From: Echinarachnius parma
Lineage: Eukaryota > Echinodermata > Echinoidea > Clypeasteroida > Echinarachniidae
NCBI GenBank assembly: GCA_037951105.1
Contig: JBAMJV010008019.1
Span: forward strand, 1 to 64,000
Direction of reading: 5' to 3'
DNA: 64,000 nucleotides
Below, piece by piece: positions 59,195 through 64,000 of this stretch. Under the pieces are notes generated by a model, which saw nothing but the letters and a program-made list of their open reading frames with translations, did no database searches and was not told the origin of the DNA. A program made the position numbers and the translations under genes. Position 1 is the stretch's first letter. Every line of letters begins with the position of its first letter.

Positions 59195-60040
59195 GAAATG
59201 TATAGAAAACAACGAAATTCAATAAGATACTCCGTGGAAAGATTTTTTAAGGTGATATTTCGGCCATGTAGGCCTTTGTCAAACTGACAAATTTTAATTC
59301 ATAATTGCATCAACAAAAACAAAAAGCGTATCCAAGGACGCCAAATTGTTATGACGCGCAAAGCGCGGGCAAAAGAGTATATGTCATAAAGAAGGGAGAT
59401 GGGTGGGTGTGGGGGTGGGGGGGGGGGGGGGGGGAAAGGGGTGGAGGGGGGAGGTGTTTGAGAGAAAAGGTGGGAAGAGAGGGACAGACAGAGGGGTGGA
59501 ATTAATGAATCGGGAATGAATAGAACGTAACATTCAGTCCATGTGGTTGTATGCAACCCAGGCGGAAGATCATATTCTCCTCCTTCCTCTTCCTTTCGTC
59601 ATCCGTTCCTGAATGCCGGCGACCAGTCCCGAAATTTCGAAGTCAGCAATGCTATGGCCAGCTGAGCGACCGGGGAAACCGTCCATGTTGGAGTTGCATA
59701 CAACCCCATGGACTGAATGTTACGTTCTATTTCATTCCTGATTCATTAATTCCCCCCTCTGTCTGTCCCTCTCTTCCCACTTTTTCTCTCACACACCTCC
59801 CCCCTCCCCCTTTCCCCCCCCCCCACACCCACACCCCATCTCCCTTCTTTATGACATATACTCTTTTGCCCGCGCTTTGCGCGTCATAACAATTTGGCGT
59901 CCTTGGATACGCTTTTTGTTTTTTGTTGATGCAATTATGAATTAAAATTTGTCGGTTTGACAAAGGCCTATGGCCGAAATATCACCTTAAAAAATCTTTC
60001 CACAGAGTATCTTATTGAATTTCGTTGTTTTCTAGATATA
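59195..60040. repeat. Large inverted repeat, arms about 350 bp
   Basis: Left arm about 59195-59562 and right arm about 59695-60040 are near-identical in reverse complement. Shared text includes 'AAAACAACGAAATTCAATAA', 'GGTGATATTTCGGCCAT', 'GCGTATCCAAGGACGCCAAA', 'ATGACGCGCAAAGCGCGGGC' and 'CATTCAGTCCATG.GGTTGTATG'. The loop is about 130 bp. The G-run/C-run segments also pair. No coding content. Confidence 0.92.
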
Positions 60041-60282
60041 TTTTATTTGGTCTTCAAACATGGAAATGTAAGAAAGAAATGTGTCATCCATTGGCAAGAG
60101 AAAGCAAACATAAATGTATAAGCTTGCCCATTTTTTCTCCCTAAAAGATATAAAAACAAATAGGCTTGTCCATTTTGTTCTCCCTGTATAAAAACAGTCA
60201 ATTTTGTTCCTGTTGTAAAGAAAAATCAATCCCTTTGGCACTATTCACAAGTCCATTAATTCCAATCACCCTCAACACATGT

Positions 60283-60560
60283 CCTTCTCGCTTCCCAAAA
60301 CAGGAAACCGGACAAGAGATTTCCCCTTCACCCCAACTTCCATTCTCACAAGCATTAAAAAACACTATTTAGTGTATCAATCAATACACGTACATGTACG
60401 CCACAATGCTTTAAATTAACATTCCCCCCCCCCCCCCCTGTAGCCCAGTTGGGCATTTAAAATCAGGTTTGCTCAATATATAAATATTGAGCACATTTTT
60501 GTGGCCCAAAATCTGAATCTGGTTGCCCTAAATGAAGAAAAACATTAAAATGTATGTTGT
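60283..60560. repeat. Local duplicate, unit 1
   Basis: 'GCTTCCCAAAACAGGAAACC' followed by 'CTTCCATTCTCACAAG...TGCTTTAAATTAAC' and 'GGGCATTTAAAATCA'. A second copy begins at 60660 and resumes at 61714 after a retroelement insertion. Confidence 0.75.
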
Positions 60561-60716
60561 ATATATGGTTGCCAATTAAGGCAGTACAATTTAGATCAAT
60601 GAAATTTTAGTGGCTGATAGCTTATTTTTGTAATGGCCAGTACTTATTTTGCTCTCTTGCTTCCCAAAACAGGAAACCCGGCAATAAATTTCCAAGTAAT
60701 TTGATGTAATTTGAAG

Positions 60717-61703
60717 TAATCACCATCATCACCACCAAAGTCATCCCCAACAATGTTATCATTTTCACAACCATCGTCGTCACCATAATCATCCCCATCA
60801 AAGTCACCATCAACACCATGCTCATCAACCTCATCAATCTCATCTTCAGCATCATGATCACCATCATTATCATCACCGTCATCACCATCACTGTCATGCA
60901 ATCATCATCACCCAAGACACACATTTCTTTTGACACCACATTCATTATTTTCACTTTTTTTAAATTGATATATGATACATGTGTAAACAAGCAATTTTGT
61001 ATTTTTAACTCGTTACGCATCATTTTTATTATATTGTATGTGCTCTAGTTTATATAACTCGTAGAATTGATTATTATAAGATTTACATTATAGTATTTTG
61101 TATATTTTTTAAATATAAATAATTGCCCAAATTGCTCCCCTCATGATAAATATTAATTTTTTATGATGAATAATAATACACATGTATAACGCACTGAACA
61201 AATAATGATTGGATCTATATAATAATAGATTTACTCTCATATAAATTATAATTGCCAAAATTACATTCTTTTATGATGAATAATTTTGATGAGGTATAGA
61301 ATATAAAATATGATATTTATATAGGTAAAATAAAATGATTGATATGTTAGTTAAATTGGAGACTGGGTTATAATTAAAATATATGATGGGCTACTTAAAC
61401 ATATCTTATTGCAATTTAAAACTTAATTTTAGCGATCTTACCTTTTATCTCTGTGTTAAATGTTTATCGTCCTTGTAATACTGTTTTTCTTTTTGTTCAA
61501 TCGTACCATGTTTATTAAGTTCAATATTTAATTGTTTACTTAAGGAGCTCCTTGTTTTGAAGTTGAAGTTAAGTTATTTTAATTATGTATTGTCTTTGTA
61601 AAGTATCTGCAATTCAGCCATGTGGCTGCGAATGATATTATTTTCAATAAAACCATTTCAATTTCAATTTCAATTTCAATTTCAATTTCAATTTCAATTT
61701 CAA
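60717..61703 (+). mobile_element. Retroposon insertion with 10-bp target duplication and (TTTCAA)n tail
   Basis: TAATTTGAAG occurs at 60707-60716 and again at 61704-61713. The insert starts with a (CAT)n-type stretch, is AT-rich, and ends GTGGCTGCGAATG...AATAAAACCA then (TTTCAA)n to 61703. It splits a duplicated unit. No reverse transcriptase is present, so it is a truncated LINE or a SINE. Confidence 0.8.
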
Positions 61704-61713
61704 TAATTTGAAG

Positions 61714-62455
61714 AAATTTCCACTTCATCCCACCTTCCATTCACACAAATATACATGTACACGCAAAAAACACTGTTCAGAATATCAATCGATATATACC
61801 TAAAATAAATCTCAATGCTTGAAATTAACCTCTTTTTTCTCCTTGTGACACAGTCGGGCAATTAAAATCAAGATTTCAAAAACCTAAATCTGGTGTCCTG
61901 AATCAAAGAAAAACATTAACAAATCTGTTAATTATATGGTTGTCCAATAGGGCAAGTAAAATTTGTATGAATTATATACTTTGGTCTCCTAAAGCTAAAT
62001 TTGAGTGGCCCGGGCCAGCAGTCCAGTGTTAGCCACATGAAGCCCTACGTAAGTAAACATGTACATTTTTGCAAGGACGTTTCAATGTCTGAACATCCAA
62101 TATTGAAATTAAATTATGAAACACATTTTTTCCCCAAGGATTTTTTTTCTTCAGCAATTTAAATGTAAATCGTTTAATGCTTCAGCACCAAAGTAGTTTG
62201 CAGGACATAATTCCAAATTTGCTAGCTATTAATGAAAAAAGCTTACAGGTAGCGGTGACCGAGATTGTACCTTCCTTTAGGATTAGGGGAAAAATGAGTG
62301 CACAAAATAAACATATTTTGCCATTCGAATATTCAACCAGAAAGGTAAATGATTAAAAATGAGCAAAGAAAAATAGGCTTCGTTTGAATAGCTACGATTG
62401 TGTTAAGACTAAACAAAATTGAACCAAATTGGCCCAAATTGGCCAAAATGCCTGA
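61714..62455. other. Intron or upstream sequence; remainder of duplicated unit 2
   Basis: 61714-61990 resembles 60320-60560; beyond that AT-rich with no gene recognised. Confidence 0.55.
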
Positions 62456-62459
62456 AATA

Positions 62460-63520
62460 GCCCCCAAAAGTTATATAAGAGCCCCAGTAAATTTGCATTT
62501 AATTTTGTTTTCATGCAGGCAAGATTGAAAAGCAGCCCCTTGCATTATTTATTTGTCAGGCACGTTTGACTAGACACGTTAAATTTCTTGCGTCTGAAAA
62601 CGGGGATGGAGAATCAGGGAAACTTGAAACAAAAAACACTATAACAACAGCAAAACAAAAGGTACTTTAGCTTGATTATACCATTACACACTATCAGGCC
62701 TCATAAAACAGTAATTGTCTGCCAGGTTTAGAATGCAGGCACAAGAGTGCTGTTTACTCTTCCCATCAATGTAGGTCAATTGATGAACCAGACAAACAAA
62801 TCATATCAATAGATTTTATAGTATTATTTTCATGATGGCAAGTTTGAAAAGTAACCCCTGAAAAATACAAAATACAAAATTTCCCACTGCATCATATATA
62901 ATTGTCGCACATGAAATTTATTCTGTGTGAAAACAGGGATGGTTGGAATTGAGGATCAGAGAAACTTGAAACAAAAACACTATAAAAAAAAAAAACACAC
63001 ACAAAAAAAGGTACTTTAGCTTGATTATACCATTACACACTATCAGGCCTCATCAACAGTAATTGTCTGTGAGGTTTAGAATGCTAGGCACAATGCAGCT
63101 TTTTACTCTCCCCATCAAATAGGTCAATCGATAAACCAGACAAATTAATCATATCACTGGATTTTAGAGTTTTATTTTCATGATGGCAAGCTTAAAAAGT
63201 AGCCCCTGAAAAATAAATATGTATTTTTTTCCCCCACTGCATCATAATTACTTGTCACACATGAAATTTCTTCTGTCTGAAAACAGGGATGGTTGGAATT
63301 GAGGATCAGAGAAACTTGAAGCAAAAACACTGTAACAAAAAAATACCACAAAAAAGGGTACTTTAGCTTGATTAAATACCATTACACACTATCAGGCCTC
63401 ATAAAACTGTAATTATTGTCTGTCAAGGTTTAGAATGAAGGCACAATGGAGCTGTTTACTCTCCCATCAATGTAGGTCAATTGACGAACCAGACAAAGAA
63501 TAATATCACTAGATTTTATA
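62460..63520. repeat. Three tandem copies, about 350-bp unit
   Basis: 'GGTACTTTAGCTTGATTA', 'CCATTACACACTATCAGGCC', 'GTTTAGAATG.AGGCACAA', 'TCATGATGGCAAG' and 'GAAAACAGGGATGGTTGGAA' recur in each unit (starts near 62650, 63010, 63356). Confidence 0.92.
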
Positions 63521-63524
63521 TAAG

Positions 63525-63925
63525 GTCACGGTTAATTTGTTTCCAATGGAGATGGTGGAAGGCCGTTTCTCACAGATTAGAGACACGCATAAATAAATAC
63601 TATTGTATACCTGTACACTTCATATGACCAGGGGCCCATTGCAGAAAGAGATACAATCGATTGTAAGTTACAATAACTGTAATTCAGAACATTTTCCGCT
63701 TTTAAACCATCAGATTTGCGCATTTAGAACACATGATCGGATTTATAATTGATTGTAAATTACAATCGACTGTATCTCTTTCCGCAAAGGGGCCTAGATT
63801 GTATAAGGTCGTGGGTAATTTGTTTCCAATGGACGTGGTGGAAGGCCGTTTCTCACAGATTAGAGTCCCGCATAAATAAATACAACTGTACACCTGTACA
63901 CTTTATGTGACCAGTGACCATAGAC
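63525..63925. repeat. Duplicated segment separated by a MITE
   Basis: 'AATTTGTTTCCAATGGA' through 'CCTGTACACTT.ATGTGACCAG' occurs at about 63533-63632 and 63810-63913. Between them is a MITE with ends GGGGCCCATTGCAGAAAGAG and CTCTTTCCGCAAAGGGGCC (about 63632-63793). Confidence 0.8.
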
Positions 63926-63965
63926 TATTTCATTTCATTATCAACAGTCCTGCTCAGGTAAAACA

Positions 63966-64000
63966 ATACTAGCGGTAGAGCGCTAGATTGTATATCACTA
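63966..64000 (+). repeat. Possible start of a tRNA-derived SINE, cut by window edge
   Basis: TAGCGGTAGAGCGCTAGATT resembles the D-arm to anticodon stem of a tRNA-like SINE head. Incomplete. Confidence 0.25.

Noticed and set aside
58165-64000. Search for upstream jarid2 exons (KKYDDSDGIPW-type motif)
   Set aside because: None seen on the - strand; the 5' exons must lie beyond the window.

Overview
This is a eukaryotic, intron-rich window. It has long introns, GT-AG splice sites, dense miniature inverted-repeat elements (MITEs), tRNA-derived SINE fragments, trinucleotide microsatellites and many poly(dG)/poly(dC) runs. Gene content and repeat style suggest a marine invertebrate deuterostome, most likely an echinoderm such as a sea urchin. 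That placement is inference, not proof.

Two genes converge tail to tail. At the left edge, on the + strand (1703-2826), are the last three coding exons of a JmjC/cupin dioxygenase-like protein that keeps its HxD...H metal ligands. On the - strand (58164 down to 19295) are 17 coding exons of a JARID2 orthologue, the PRC2 cofactor. They hold the EED-binding lysine motif, JmjN, ARID, a JmjC domain without iron ligands, and a C5HC2 zinc finger, down to the stop codon. The first JARID2 exons lie beyond 64000. A high-quality poly(A) signal at 7097-7102 (- strand), and the absence of poly(dG) runs between about 7.1 and 19.3 kb, suggest the JARID2 3'UTR may reach about 12 kb.

The most unusual property is a recurring pattern. 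Many exons of both genes have nearby tandem, mostly decayed copies of an exon edge plus its flanking splice site ('exon ghosts'). Most are dead. Two sets are still open, carry splice sites and match the required phase. One is three 93-nt symmetric phase-1 cassettes at 46.9-47.4 kb. The other is a 77-nt alternative at 57814-57890 that would replace the exon carrying the methyl-switch lysine but keep the conserved TEDFLTFLCLRG block. If spliced, these would give JARID2 isoforms with a changed PRC2-contact region. Each gene also carries one single-base frameshift in an otherwise well-conserved exon, more consistent with an assembly or allelic indel than with pseudogenes.

Region by region: 0-2 kb microsatellites; 1.7-2.8 kb JmjC gene end; 2.9-5 kb ghosts of its last exon, split by a 1-kb MITE; 5-7 kb MITEs; 7-19.3 kb possible 3'UTR with tandem repeats; 19.3-29.9 kb JARID2 catalytic-like half; 29.9-35.7 kb ARID exons, hairpins and a hammerhead-like retroelement fragment; 35.9-39 kb satellite with nuclear-receptor-type sites and exon ghosts; 41.2-43.2 kb ARID start and large basic exon; 44-47.4 kb tandem repeats and cassette exons; 47.4-58 kb long intron; 58-58.2 kb PRC2-contact exon; 58.2-64 kb intronic repeats, including an inverted repeat with arms of roughly 350 bp.
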